From assembly GCA_030690265.1 (NCBI GenBank), contig JAUYHA010000049.1, forward strand, positions 62,001 to 126,000: DNA of 64,000 bases. Reading direction: 5' to 3'. Positions 25,641-34,554 of this stretch are shown here, in pieces (the first letter of the stretch is position 1; every line of letters starts with the position of its first letter). This DNA comes from Dehalococcoidales bacterium. Its GTDB lineage: Bacteria; Chloroflexota; Dehalococcoidia; Dehalococcoidales; UBA2162. The position numbers and the translations under genes were made by a program. The notes under the pieces are model-generated. The model saw only the letters and a program-made list of their open reading frames with translations, ran no database searches and was not told the origin of the DNA.

Positions 25641-26815
25641 CGGCTAAGATGAGGGGTATGGAGGTTTCGGCAGCCATAGGTGAGGTGGTCAAGATGGCTG
25701 ATGCTGATGTTATCGCCGCCTACCCGATTACTCCCCAAACCCATATTGTTGAGAGCCTGGCCCAGCTGGTGGCTGATGGTGAGCTTGATGCTGAGTTTAT
25801 CCCGGTGGAATCAGAGCATTCGGCAATGAGTGCCTGCCTGGGCTCAGCAGCGGTGGGAGCCAGAACCTTCACGGCAAGCGCCGGCCAGGGCCTGGAATTA
25901 ATGCACGAAGTACTCTATGTAGCTTCTTCAATGCGGCTACCCATAGTGATGACCGTGGCTAACCGGGCTTTATCCGCCCCTCTCAGCGTCTGGGGTGACC
26001 ACTCTGATGCCATGGCAGTTCGTGATACCGGCTGGATTCAGATTTTTACCGAAAACGGACAGCAGGTTATTGATAATGTCCTCTGTGCTTTTCGTATTGC
26101 CGAAGACCCCAGGGTATTACTTCCGGTGATGGTGCACCTGGATGGATTTCACCTTTCCCATATGATTGAGGCGATGATTTTCCCTGAGCCGGCTGAAGTT
26201 AACCAGTTTCTGCCTGCGAACAACTATCCTCTGCCTCTGAATCCCAATAAGCCGGTGACGATGGGTGACTTTGCTCCGCCGGTTATCTATAGCGAGGTAA
26301 AGTGGGCTCAGGAGGTCAACCTGAGAGCTTCTAAGGAAGTTATCCTGGAGTGCTGGCAGGAATTTGCCCGCAAGTTCGGCAGAAATTATTCTCCCGTGGA
26401 AGAGTACCGGACTGAACAAGCCCGGGTGCTGTTACTTACTATGGGAAGTTTTAGCGAGACAGCGATGGGTGCCATTGACGAGATGCGGGACGAGGGGCAG
26501 GATGTCGGCCTGGTGAGGCTGCGGCTATGGCGGCCCTTTCCTTTTGAAGAACTACGCCAGGCAGTTAAGGGGGCAGAGGTGCTCATTGTCCTTGACCGTG
26601 CTCTTTCCTACGGAGGTCCCGGGGGACCGGTCAGTTCGGAAGTCCGCTCAGCCTTATATAACCTGGCTCAAAAACCGAAAGTGGTTAGCTTCGTCGGTGG
26701 TCTGGGGGGCAGAGATATAAAGGTAAGCGGATTTCAGGAGATAGTCAAGCGCGGCATGGAGGTGGCGGAAAAGGGAAGCCCCCGTGAGTTTGAGATATTT
26801 GGAGTGAGAGAATAG
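25637..26815 (+). CDS. porA: Pyruvate:ferredoxin oxidoreductase, alpha subunit
   Basis: 392 residues from GTG 25637, overlapping the porD stop by 4 bp, with GGAGGAAG upstream. GMEVSAAIGEVVKMADADVIAAYPITPQT and FIPVESEHSAMSACLGSAAVGART are the hallmark pyrimidine-domain segments; SYGGPGGPVSSEVRSAL closes domain II. Longer readings from 25577 start inside porD in another frame and are rejected. Confidence 0.95.
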   Translation: MTAKMRGMEVSAAIGEVVKMADADVIAAYPITPQTHIVESLAQLVADGELDAEFIPVESEHSAMSACLGSAAVGARTFTASAGQGLELMHEVLYVASSMRLPIVMTVANRALSAPLSVWGDHSDAMAVRDTGWIQIFTENGQQVIDNVLCAFRIAEDPRVLLPVMVHLDGFHLSHMIEAMIFPEPAEVNQFLPANNYPLPLNPNKPVTMGDFAPPVIYSEVKWAQEVNLRASKEVILECWQEFARKFGRNYSPVEEYRTEQARVLLLTMGSFSETAMGAIDEMRDEGQDVGLVRLRLWRPFPFEELRQAVKGAEVLIVLDRALSYGGPGGPVSSEVRSALYNLAQKPKVVSFVGGLGGRDIKVSGFQEIVKRGMEVAEKGSPREFEIFGVRE

Positions 26816-27753
26816 TGGTAAAGCCAGTAAAGCCATCAGCTTTTGTTACACGGTTAATATCCGAAGAGGAAAGGTTTGCCCCGGGCCACCGTGCCTGTAT
26901 CGGTTGCGGTGAGGCTCTGGCAGTAAGGTTAGCCTTCAAGACTCTCGGGGATAATGTTATCATCGCCAGCGCTACCGGCTGTATGGAGATTGTTTCTTCA
27001 CAGATGCCCTACACTTCCTGGACGGTGCCATGGATTCACACCCTGTTTGAGAATACCGCTGCGGTAGCTTCAGGGATAGAAGCCGGTATCAAAGCTATGG
27101 CAAGAAAAGGAAGATGGACGCAGGGAAAGGTTAAGGTGGTGGCTATGGCGGGTGATGGCGGCACAAGTGACATCGGTCTGCAGGCGCTATCCGGAGCTCT
27201 GGAAAGAGGGCACAACCTGCTTTACATCTGCTTTGATAATGAAGCCTATATGAATACCGGTGTCCAGCGCTCCTCTTCCACACCCTATGGTGCGGCTACC
27301 ACTACCTCACCAGCGGGTAAAGTGAAAAGCGGGCAGTTTTCCTGGAAGAAGAATATGCCTGCCATCGTCGCTGCCCATAATATCCCTTATGTAGCCACTG
27401 CCAGTCCCGGTTACTTTAAGGATATGATGAACAAGCTGGAGAAGGCAGCGGCGGTTGAGGGACCCTCTTATCTCCATATCTTCTCAGTTTGTCCCGTCGG
27501 CTGGCGCAGTCCCCCCGAGTTGACCGTCAAGTTAAGCCGTCTGGTAGTGGAAACGGGCATGTTCCCTCTCTACGAAATAGAAAATGGTAAATACAAGTTA
27601 AATATTGATTTACCACGACTAAAACCGGTTAATGAGTATCTCAAGCTGCAGGGACGCTTCCGGCACCTTACTGAAGACACCGTAAACGAGATTCAGCAAG
27701 GGGTTAATGATGAGTATGCCCGGCTCAAAGAGAAGGCTCAGGGTGGTGTGTAA
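26815..27753 (+). CDS. porB: Pyruvate:ferredoxin oxidoreductase, beta (TPP-binding) subunit
   Basis: 312 residues, GTG start sharing one base with the porA stop. HRACIGCGEALAVRL supplies cysteines for an Fe-S cluster, SATGCMEI the next, and AGDGGTSDIGLQAL ... FDNEAYMNTGVQ is the TPP-Mg motif. KYKLN near the C-terminus is typical of PorB. Completes a four-subunit archaeal-type enzyme that supplies acetyl-CoA and reduced ferredoxin in anaerobes. Confidence 0.95.
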   Translation: MVKPVKPSAFVTRLISEEERFAPGHRACIGCGEALAVRLAFKTLGDNVIIASATGCMEIVSSQMPYTSWTVPWIHTLFENTAAVASGIEAGIKAMARKGRWTQGKVKVVAMAGDGGTSDIGLQALSGALERGHNLLYICFDNEAYMNTGVQRSSSTPYGAATTTSPAGKVKSGQFSWKKNMPAIVAAHNIPYVATASPGYFKDMMNKLEKAAAVEGPSYLHIFSVCPVGWRSPPELTVKLSRLVVETGMFPLYEIENGKYKLNIDLPRLKPVNEYLKLQGRFRHLTEDTVNEIQQGVNDEYARLKEKAQGGV

Positions 27754-27771
27754 CCTGAAGTAAGAAGAGCT

Positions 27772-27924
27772 CTATTGGTCGCCCTTTTCCCCCTTGAGTG
27801 CCTCTTTTAGTGAGTCAATCTCCCGTCGTAAGCCTCGTTGCCTGCCGAGCAGAACAAAAACATAGCCGAAAACTACCGCCCAGACGATGGCATAAGCTGT
27901 AAATAGATAGCCGCCATTCTCCAT
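27772..27924 (-). CDS. ccmD: CcmD-family heme exporter subunit
   Basis: 50-residue protein with a single membrane helix (YLFTAYAIVWAVVFGYVFVLL) followed by a basic, helical tail (GRQRGLRREIDSLKEALK). ATG 27924, with GGAG about 9 nt upstream. It is directly downstream of ccmC (25-nt gap), the usual position of ccmD. In the family CcmD stabilises release of holo-CcmE from the CcmABC complex. Confidence 0.8.
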   Translation of the reverse strand: MENGGYLFTAYAIVWAVVFGYVFVLLGRQRGLRREIDSLKEALKGEKGDQ

Positions 27925-27949
27925 TGCTATTTATCTCCTTTACTGGATT

Positions 27950-28630
27950 TTATCCTTGAACGTATTCCTTCAACCTCTTTACCTCCACCTCATCATGCTT
28001 CAGTGAGACTCTCTGTATCAGGAGGAGGGCATATAAAGCGGTGAAGGCAAATATGCTGACCATAAGGGTTAGGCGCATATCGGGAGCCAGCCCGCCGCTT
28101 GAGAAGATTAAGGCTGGAGGATGCAGTCCTGGCTCCTGCAGGGTGGGCAGGATGATTGTCAGGGCGACAATGGGTATATCAATGAAGCCGATGATGCCGA
28201 CGACTGCAGCAAACCTGGCCCCCCGGGATTCCTCGGCGGCAAATGAGCGTGCCACGAAGTAGGTAAGGTAGATGAACCAGAGGACGAGGGTAGATGTCAG
28301 GCGGGGAGTTCCCCAGTCCCACCACACTCCCCAGGCGGGCTTTGCCCAGATGGAGCCGGAGATGAGGGTCAGGGTGGTGAAGATAATACCTATCTCAGCC
28401 GCAGAGTAAGCCAGGATATCCCATCTCTCCGCCCTTCCGGTAAGATAGAGAATACTGCTGATAAAAATAATCAAGAAAGACAGCATAGCCAGCCATCCCG
28501 AAGGGACCATAATGTAGAAAATCCTCTGCACAATCCCCATCTCTGCTTCGGTACTGACATAAACAAAGACGAGATAGAGGGCAGCCACCATCAGCCCCAG
28601 GCTCAGCCAGAATAAGATGTATCTTTTTAT
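27950..28630 (-). CDS. ccmC: Heme exporter protein CcmC, probable ATA start
   Basis: Six-helix heme-handling protein that loads heme onto CcmE. The tryptophan-rich heme motif is WGVWWDWGTPRLTS. The first ATG (28591) would cut the first membrane helix in half. The frame stays open upstream to a TAG at 28648, and reading from an ATA at 28628-28630 gives KRYILFWLSLGLM, completing the helix, with AGGAG 8 nt before it. No ATG, GTG or TTG lies in that stretch. So the start is most likely ATA 28630, giving 226 residues. Separated from ccmB by an interspersed repeat. Confidence 0.88.
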   Translation of the reverse strand: MKRYILFWLSLGLMVAALYLVFVYVSTEAEMGIVQRIFYIMVPSGWLAMLSFLIIFISSILYLTGRAERWDILAYSAAEIGIIFTTLTLISGSIWAKPAWGVWWDWGTPRLTSTLVLWFIYLTYFVARSFAAEESRGARFAAVVGIIGFIDIPIVALTIILPTLQEPGLHPPALIFSSGGLAPDMRLTLMVSIFAFTALYALLLIQRVSLKHDEVEVKRLKEYVQG

Positions 28631-28654
28631 AGCTCTTTCTCCTTTCTACAGGTC

Positions 28655-28861
28655 TGTATCAAAAGTGGTTTTTGCCTGTCACCCTGAGCACGTTCACTCC
28701 GTTCACTCTGACGATAACCTGCTCCGAGCTTGTCGAGGCAAGTCGGAACGAGTTCAGTGTAAACTTAGCGAAGGGTCTTGGGGTGGTGCGGATTCACGGA
28801 TTCACCACCGCCCATGCCCGGATTCTTCGTCGCTTGACTCCTCAGAATGACATTTGATACA
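28655..28861. repeat. TIR-bounded interspersed element inside the ccm operon
   Basis: About 207 bp bounded by perfect 9-bp inverted repeats TGTATCAAA (28655-28663) and TTTGATACA (28853-28861). Inside are the ACTCCGTTCACTCTGACGAT, CTCCGAGCTTGTCGAGG and GTCGGAACGAGTTCA modules also seen at 15.3 and 52.3 kb. It separates ccmB from ccmC without breaking either gene. Short ORFs within it are not credible. Confidence 0.65.
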
Positions 28862-28871
28862 AAGCCTCTTT

Positions 28872-29543
28872 CTATTCTTCGATAACGAAGGTAAAGACCA
28901 GGAATGACACCACCAGGAAAATAATATCAAAAGCGGCTATTATCTGAAGCCAGGAGGAGAGACTGCTCCAGGCTTCACCTGAAAGTGACAGTCCCGAAGC
29001 TCTAACGGCACTGATAATGAGCGGGATAACAATGGGGAAGAAAAGAATGGGCAGGACCATCTCCCTTGCCCTGGTATTGACCGCCAGAGCAGAAAACAGG
29101 GTACCCACAGCGACAAATCCCACCGTGGTTAAGACCGTGATGGTAATAAGCTGGGGTGAGAGAACAGCCAGATTGGAAAGGAAAGCAAAGATAGGCAGGG
29201 CTATCGCTTCGATAATCAGCATAAAAAGGAGGCTTCCCACCATTTTGCCGACATAGATAGCCTCCCGGCTTATCGGAGCTACCATCAGTCCCTCAATGCA
29301 GCCCTCTTCTTTTTCCAGGACAAAAGAACGGTTGAAGCTCAACACTCCGGCAAAGGTAAAAGTGACCCAGAGGATACCCGGGGCTACCAGCGCCATTGTC
29401 TCCTGGCTGGCTCCAAAAGCGAAATTAAAGATTACTATTACCAGAAGAGTGAAAATCAGCACTGAAAAAATAATCTCCCTGGTCCGCATTTCAGAGAGAG
29501 CGTCCTTCCAGGCAATGGCTATCACTTTACGCCAGAAACTCAT
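28872..29543 (-). CDS. ccmB: Heme exporter protein CcmB
   Basis: 223 residues with six predicted membrane helices. Permease partner of CcmA in the ABC complex that drives release of heme-loaded CcmE. Start MSFWRKVIAIAWKDALSEMRTREI and FAGVLSFNRSFVLEKEEGCIEGL are characteristic. ATG overlaps the ccmA stop by 4 bp. Confidence 0.93.
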   Translation of the reverse strand: MSFWRKVIAIAWKDALSEMRTREIIFSVLIFTLLVIVIFNFAFGASQETMALVAPGILWVTFTFAGVLSFNRSFVLEKEEGCIEGLMVAPISREAIYVGKMVGSLLFMLIIEAIALPIFAFLSNLAVLSPQLITITVLTTVGFVAVGTLFSALAVNTRAREMVLPILFFPIVIPLIISAVRASGLSLSGEAWSSLSSWLQIIAAFDIIFLVVSFLVFTFVIEE

Positions 29544-30271
29544 ACTTTGACACTTGTACTGTGCTGATAGGCTTGCCTCAATCCTGCCAGGTCCAAGGCT
29601 TTTCTTGTCCCTTCGTAGACAATCTGTCCCTTATCCAGAATGAGCAGGCGGTCGCCCAGTTCAAGCCCTCGCTCCAGGTTATGGGTGGTAAGGATAGTGG
29701 TGTGTTTCCTTTCTCCCCCGGTGCGCAGTGCCTCCCAGAGCATCGACATGGCTTGCTGGTCTAACCCTGCTTCGGCTTCATCCAGCAGCATTAAATCCGG
29801 CTTGTGCAGCAGGGAACGGGCCACAGATACTCTCTGCTGCATACCCCGGGAAAGAGTGCCTACCCGGTCGTGGAGGCGGGATGTTATTGCCACCATAGCG
29901 GCTACCTCGGTAATTCGTGTTTTATATCCGGGCACATCATATAAGCGGCTGTAGAACTCCAGATTTTCATAGGCAGTGAGATTGCTGTAGAGGAAAGTCT
30001 GGTGGGTAACCACGCCAATCCGGCGGCGGATTTCTTCAGCGTTGTTCCTGGGGCTCAGGCCGTCAATCAGGACAGTGCCAGAAGAAGGGTTCATAATGGT
30101 GGCTAACACCTTGATTAAAGTGGTCTTGCCGGCCCCGTTAGGACCGAAGATGACAACAGACTCCCCCCTCTTTACCTCAAGGTCTATTCCTCTCAAAACA
30201 CGCTGATGGCCGAAGGATTTGGTCAGCCCCTGGATTTCGACCAGGCTTCTTTGAGGAGTGGAACCAGCCAT
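29540..30271 (-). CDS. ccmA: Heme exporter ATP-binding protein CcmA
   Basis: 243-residue ABC ATPase. Walker A FGPNGAGKTTLIK, Q-loop VVTHQTFLY, signature LSRGMQQRV, Walker B LMLLDEAEAGLD, switch His in LTTHNLE. Its 5' end shares one base with the stop region of the upstream gene (30271). Position between the unknown 30271-31440 gene and ccmB identifies it as CcmA. Confidence 0.93.
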   Translation of the reverse strand: MAGSTPQRSLVEIQGLTKSFGHQRVLRGIDLEVKRGESVVIFGPNGAGKTTLIKVLATIMNPSSGTVLIDGLSPRNNAEEIRRRIGVVTHQTFLYSNLTAYENLEFYSRLYDVPGYKTRITEVAAMVAITSRLHDRVGTLSRGMQQRVSVARSLLHKPDLMLLDEAEAGLDQQAMSMLWEALRTGGERKHTTILTTHNLERGLELGDRLLILDKGQIVYEGTRKALDLAGLRQAYQHSTSVKV

Positions 30272-31440
30272 TACCTGCTGCCCTTCCCCTTTTTTATGCC
30301 CTGTGTTAACTCAACCAGCTGATTTTTCTTCTCACTCCGCAGCCTGCGGTAAACTTTTTCCGAGATTTCACTGGCCTCGAAATCGTCATCCAGCTGAGCG
30401 AGTTCAGCAAGTAAGCCCCCTCTTCTCTGGTCAAGAGTGCCGCTTTTAGAGGTCACCGGCTGAAGCCTGTTCTTCTTCATCAGATAGGAAAGACCAAAAC
30501 CACCGCTCAGTGCTACCAGCGCCAAGACCGTCCAGAGAATAGTTCCCTGATTACTGCTTTCCGGCAGTCCGGAAAGCTGAGCTGTCACGATATCGCCCGG
30601 AAGAAGCTGCCCGCCGGAAAGGTAATTAAAGCTGGCGCCTTCAATATCCACCGGTTCATTTGATACTAACCGGTCGCTGGCAACCTGGCTGGTCTCGCCT
30701 TTAACCAGGAAATTGTAGTTAGCAATCGGGTAGTTTATTTTCTGAGAGAAGTCATATCCTCCTGATTTGTAGTCCACTCTGTAAGAGTAAGCTATCTCTT
30801 TAGTTCCGGGCATGACTGCCATGGTATCAGTAAGACCATCCTCGCTATTGAGAACGCAGCACTCCATCAGTTCTCCGCCGTATTGTAGCCCGGTCATTTT
30901 TTCGGGTAGTGGAAATCGCAATGTGCGTCGGGTGCCTGTAGCAGTGATTTCTCCTGACCCGATGTAGGTATGGTCAGTTTCGTTGGTAAAACGGTAAAAT
31001 TCCATTATCTCAAGGCTGCCTTCTCCAGGGTAAATAATAGTATGAGCGTCAGTTACTTTGATTGCTTCATCACTCTGGGTCGAGTCATAGACGGTGAGCA
31101 TGGTAGATTTGGTCGTCTCTCCCTCACCAAAGCTGAGCCGCTCACCATTGTACTCTGCCTCCTGGTAAGTGATGGTTATCTGATAACTGTAGCTTGAGCC
31201 GGTTGACAAACCATCAAAGGTGAACTGACCGTCGGGGCTGGTTTTGCTTGTACTTGAGGTTGTTTCGGTGTCGTTAAGAAAGGTCTTTAAAGTAATTTCC
31301 TGGTCGGCAACACTGCCGCCGCCTTCGGTACTATTAACTATCTGTCCCTGAATTGTCCCGCTGCCCGGTTCGGCAGCCAGCGCCGCTGAAGAAAAGCTCA
31401 AAGCAATTAACGTGGTTAATAAAACAATATGCTTAATCAA
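30271..31440 (-). CDS. Unknown exported membrane-anchored protein of the ccm operon
   Basis: 389 residues. N-terminal signal peptide (cleavage near SSAALAA-EP), then a carboxypeptidase-regulatory-like beta domain (TIQGQIVNS ... PDGQFTFDGLSTGSSYSYQI, residues 25-105), a second beta-rich region to about 300, one membrane helix (ILWTVLALVALSGGFGLSYLM), and a basic cytoplasmic tail with a helical hairpin (GLLAELAQLDDDFEASEISEKVYRRLR). That tail resembles the C-terminal helices of CcmI-like proteins. I do not recognise a named family. Its place inside the ccm operon, overlapping neighbours on both sides, suggests a role in apocytochrome handling. Confidence 0.75.
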   Translation of the reverse strand: MIKHIVLLTTLIALSFSSAALAAEPGSGTIQGQIVNSTEGGGSVADQEITLKTFLNDTETTSSTSKTSPDGQFTFDGLSTGSSYSYQITITYQEAEYNGERLSFGEGETTKSTMLTVYDSTQSDEAIKVTDAHTIIYPGEGSLEIMEFYRFTNETDHTYIGSGEITATGTRRTLRFPLPEKMTGLQYGGELMECCVLNSEDGLTDTMAVMPGTKEIAYSYRVDYKSGGYDFSQKINYPIANYNFLVKGETSQVASDRLVSNEPVDIEGASFNYLSGGQLLPGDIVTAQLSGLPESSNQGTILWTVLALVALSGGFGLSYLMKKNRLQPVTSKSGTLDQRRGGLLAELAQLDDDFEASEISEKVYRRLRSEKKNQLVELTQGIKKGKGSR

Positions 31441-32047
31441 TTTGTGGCTCCTTTTTCAGGTTTGCCCCGCAATTGGAGCAAAAAAAGTCACTTTCTTCAA
31501 CCCTGCTCCCGCATTGGCTGCAGAAATTTCTCTCTTCCCGGGGCATTTGCTGTACTTCCTTCTCCGCTTTTTGTTTGATGTCTGTTTCCTTTTTTGCTCT
31601 GGCGGCAGTCTGGGGGCGATGAGTACGGCTCCGGCGCAGTGCCAGAACCTGCTTTTCAATTTCATCGCCGGTCTCTCCCCTTTTTGACTTAGTCGAAATC
31701 TGGCGGCGGGGTCGGGCTTTGCCCCGGCGTAGGTTCAGAACCTGCTTTTCTATTTCATCATCCGCTTCAGGACTCTTGTCCAGATTATCAATACCTTTCA
31801 GTATAGATATAGCTTTTTTCTTGTATCTTTCCTCCAGGTCATGGTAGTCCTCCTCGGTCAGGACGCCTGATTGGAAGTCAAATTCCAGCTCCTTGAGCAT
31901 GGAATAGGTGGTATTCCGCCGGGATGATAATTCTCCCAGTTCCTCATCCTCGAATGAACCTGAAAGGGCTGGTTTTCGTTTCAGCAATGGATAGGTCACG
32001 AAGGCAAAAGTCGCTGCTGTCAGCACCAGAGCCACAAAGATAGTCAT
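31433..32047 (-). CDS. CcmI-like membrane protein with C-terminal zinc ribbon
   Basis: 204 residues: one N-terminal membrane helix (MTIFVALVLTAATFAFVTYPLL), a helical segment (NTTYSMLKELEFDFQSGVLTEEDYHDL) like the N-terminus of CcmI-type proteins, a basic linker holding two copies of DEIEKQVLNLRR/DEIEKQVLALRR about 33 residues apart, and a zinc ribbon (CSQCGSRV ... CSNCGANL). CcmI normally chaperones apocytochrome c through TPR repeats, which are missing here. Overlaps ccmH by 4 bp and the next gene by 8 bp. Confidence 0.75.
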   Translation of the reverse strand: MTIFVALVLTAATFAFVTYPLLKRKPALSGSFEDEELGELSSRRNTTYSMLKELEFDFQSGVLTEEDYHDLEERYKKKAISILKGIDNLDKSPEADDEIEKQVLNLRRGKARPRRQISTKSKRGETGDEIEKQVLALRRSRTHRPQTAARAKKETDIKQKAEKEVQQMPREERNFCSQCGSRVEESDFFCSNCGANLKKEPQID

Positions 32048-32550
32048 CTAAAACCCCTCTCCTCAAAAGCTTTCAGTTCCATCTCCAGCCGGTAGCGGTA
32101 TTCCTCTTCCTCCCCCTCTTCAACTTCGGTTGTGATTTTGGCCTGGTCTGCCTGGCCTTGTCCTACCCATTTCCTTATTGCAAAGTAGATTACTCCCCCG
32201 CCAGCCAGTATCGCCGCGAAGGGTAAGAGCCAGGCTACCAGATTAAAGCCTTGCTTGGGGGGGGAAGCCAGCACCTGTTCCCCATACTGGGCGACAAAAA
32301 ACTGGACAATCTGTTCCTTCGATTGCCCATCATCGATTTTTTGCTTGATTACGGTGGTCATCGAGTCCCGCACCATGCATTCGCCATGGGTACAGTTACT
32401 TAAAACTGCTGTGCAGCCGCACTGGCAGATGAGCTCGTTGTCTATGTCACTCACTGTTACCGAGTTTGCCATAACCGGAGAAGCAGAAAGAATCATAAAG
32501 AGCAGAATAGCGCCAGCTAAAATAGCGCCAAAAGTGTTTCCCAGTTTCAT
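32044..32550 (-). CDS. ccmH: Cytochrome c-type biogenesis protein CcmH
   Basis: 168 residues with signal peptide, a CcmH/NrfF helical domain, a membrane helix (LVAWLLPFAAILAGGGVIYFAI) and a charged tail. The usual RCXXCQ redox site is replaced by LICQCGCTAVLSNCTHGEC, a cysteine-rich variant known in some Chloroflexota and other lineages. Reduces apocytochrome thiols and presents them to CcmF. Two bases from ccmF. Confidence 0.88.
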   Translation of the reverse strand: MKLGNTFGAILAGAILLFMILSASPVMANSVTVSDIDNELICQCGCTAVLSNCTHGECMVRDSMTTVIKQKIDDGQSKEQIVQFFVAQYGEQVLASPPKQGFNLVAWLLPFAAILAGGGVIYFAIRKWVGQGQADQAKITTEVEEGEEEEYRYRLEMELKAFEERGFR

Positions 32551-32552
32551 CC

Positions 32553-34529
32553 TTATCCTCCCTCACTGCCGTCCTGTCTCGGAGCCGGCAGTTTCTGGCG
32601 CTCGGGCCAGAAAGCGATTAACCCACCCAGGATGAAGACGCCTCCACCAATCCATATCCAGCTGACTAAAGGATTGATTATGACCTTGAAGGCAGTGGCG
32701 CCGTCCTCTTCCCAGCCAATGAATATAACATACAGGTCTTCAAGGAGAGTAGAGCGGATTGCGACCTCGGTCACTGACTGTTCGTAGCTGCGGTGAAAGT
32801 ATTTTTCTGGTGTTAACCTGCCGAGTAGTTCCCCCCCGTTAGAAACAGAGAGGGTTGTCGTAACCACGCTTTTGCTCTGGGTATCATAAGAGGTTATATT
32901 CTCATAGGTGATGATGTAGTTATTGATAGTCATTGATTCGCCGGGCTTAAGGGTGATCTCCCTTTCAACATTATAGAGCGAGGAACCAACAACCCCGATA
33001 GCGATAAGAATGATACCGATATGAACAATATAGCCACCGTAGCGGGGTCTATTAGCACCAATCAAGCCAAAAAATGCCTTGAGATAGTTATCTCCCCTCA
33101 TCCTGTGGCGGGCTCTGCTGCCCCGGAACCATTCATAAAGTATGGTAGATAGGACAAAACCACAAACCACGAAAGCAATAAGGGCATACCATTGCCTTAT
33201 GCCGAGGACGAAGAGGACTATGCCTAGTATTAGTGCCGCCACCAGCGGGCCGAGGAAATTGCGGACCAGGTTTTTGATTGACGCCCGCCGCCAGCCAATA
33301 AGAGTACAAATCCCGGCAAGCAGAATAATGGCTAAGAAAATGGGCCCGTTCACCTGATTGAAGAAAGGTGGGCCAACACTAATCTTGGTGCCCCGCACTG
33401 CTTCGGATATTACCGGGAAAAATGTTCCCAGGAAGGTAGCAAAGGCAGCCCCCACCAGGAGCAGGTTGTTCAGCAGGAAGGTGCTTTCCCGGGAGACAAG
33501 GGATTCCATCTCCGCCTCACTCTTTAGCTCTTTACTGCGGTGATAGAGTAGACCTAGCGAGCCAAAGAGGGTGATACCAATAAAAGCCAGAAACAGGTTG
33601 CCTAGTACGGGAGACTCGGCAAAGGTGTGCACTGAGGAAAGAACACCGCTCCGCACCAGGAATGTGCCCAGTATTGATAGGGAAAAGGTGATTATTATCA
33701 GCGCCATATTCCAGACCTTGAGCATTCCCCTTCTTCTCTGCATCATAATGGAGTGAAGGAAGGCAGTAGCTGTCAGCCAGGGTATAAAGCTGGCGTTCTC
33801 TACCGGGTCCCATGCCCAGTAGCCTCCCCAGCCAAGCTCAACATATGCCCACCAGCCACCAATAAGATTACCAATTCCAAGGAAGAGCCAGGCAACAAGC
33901 GTCCACCTTCTGATGACTATTAACCACTCATCGCCGAGCCGTCTGGTTAGCAAAGCAGCCATGGCAAAGGCAAAGGGGATGGTGAAGCCAACATAGCCGG
34001 CCAGCAAAGCTGGCGGATGAACTATCATTCCCGGATTCTCAAGCAGGGGGTTAAGTCCCATTCCTTCAGCGGGAACAAACGGTAGCGTGTGGAAGGGATT
34101 TGATACCCAGAGCAGTAAAATAAGGAAGAAGGCCTGGGTGACCATGATGATTGAAGAAGCATAGGGTATTAAATTCTTACCGAGGTCTCGTTTCTGAAGT
34201 AACAGCACAGTGGCAAATATGGAGAGAAGCCATGCCCAGAAGAGTAATGAGCCGGCGTTGCCAGCCCATAAGGCGCTCAGGAGGTAAGCCAGGGACAGGT
34301 CACTGCTGGTATATGAGGCGACATATTCTATCTGGAATTTATGAGTAACCAGGGCATAAAGCAGTATCCCTACCGATATAGAAACCAATCCGCAGGCAGC
34401 CAGAAGACTGTTTTTAGCACTGGCAACCAGACGCGGTTGTTTTCCCCTGGCTCCGAGTGCAAAGGAAACAGCCGAGTAAATTGAGGCTACCAGCGCCAGG
34501 AGTAGAGAGATGTAGCCAATATCCGCCAT
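32553..34529 (-). CDS. ccmF: Heme lyase CcmF/NrfE-type
   Basis: 658 residues, about 15 membrane helices. Ligates heme from CcmE to CXXCH motifs. Tryptophan-rich heme motif GGYWAWDPVENASFIPWL and HPPALLAGYVGFTIPFAF are diagnostic. The C-terminal periplasmic domain with EITLKPGESMTINNYIITY is also typical. Long cytochrome list nearby (39 CXXCH motifs) explains the need for a full lyase. Confidence 0.95.
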   Translation of the reverse strand: MADIGYISLLLALVASIYSAVSFALGARGKQPRLVASAKNSLLAACGLVSISVGILLYALVTHKFQIEYVASYTSSDLSLAYLLSALWAGNAGSLLFWAWLLSIFATVLLLQKRDLGKNLIPYASSIIMVTQAFFLILLLWVSNPFHTLPFVPAEGMGLNPLLENPGMIVHPPALLAGYVGFTIPFAFAMAALLTRRLGDEWLIVIRRWTLVAWLFLGIGNLIGGWWAYVELGWGGYWAWDPVENASFIPWLTATAFLHSIMMQRRRGMLKVWNMALIIITFSLSILGTFLVRSGVLSSVHTFAESPVLGNLFLAFIGITLFGSLGLLYHRSKELKSEAEMESLVSRESTFLLNNLLLVGAAFATFLGTFFPVISEAVRGTKISVGPPFFNQVNGPIFLAIILLAGICTLIGWRRASIKNLVRNFLGPLVAALILGIVLFVLGIRQWYALIAFVVCGFVLSTILYEWFRGSRARHRMRGDNYLKAFFGLIGANRPRYGGYIVHIGIILIAIGVVGSSLYNVEREITLKPGESMTINNYIITYENITSYDTQSKSVVTTTLSVSNGGELLGRLTPEKYFHRSYEQSVTEVAIRSTLLEDLYVIFIGWEEDGATAFKVIINPLVSWIWIGGGVFILGGLIAFWPERQKLPAPRQDGSEGG

Positions 34530-34554
34530 ATAATATTTTCTCTAACAGGTCTGC

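Noticed and set aside
28617-28857. Short plus-strand ORFs between ccmB and ccmC
   Set aside because: They fall inside the TIR-bounded repeat element and lack ribosome sites.
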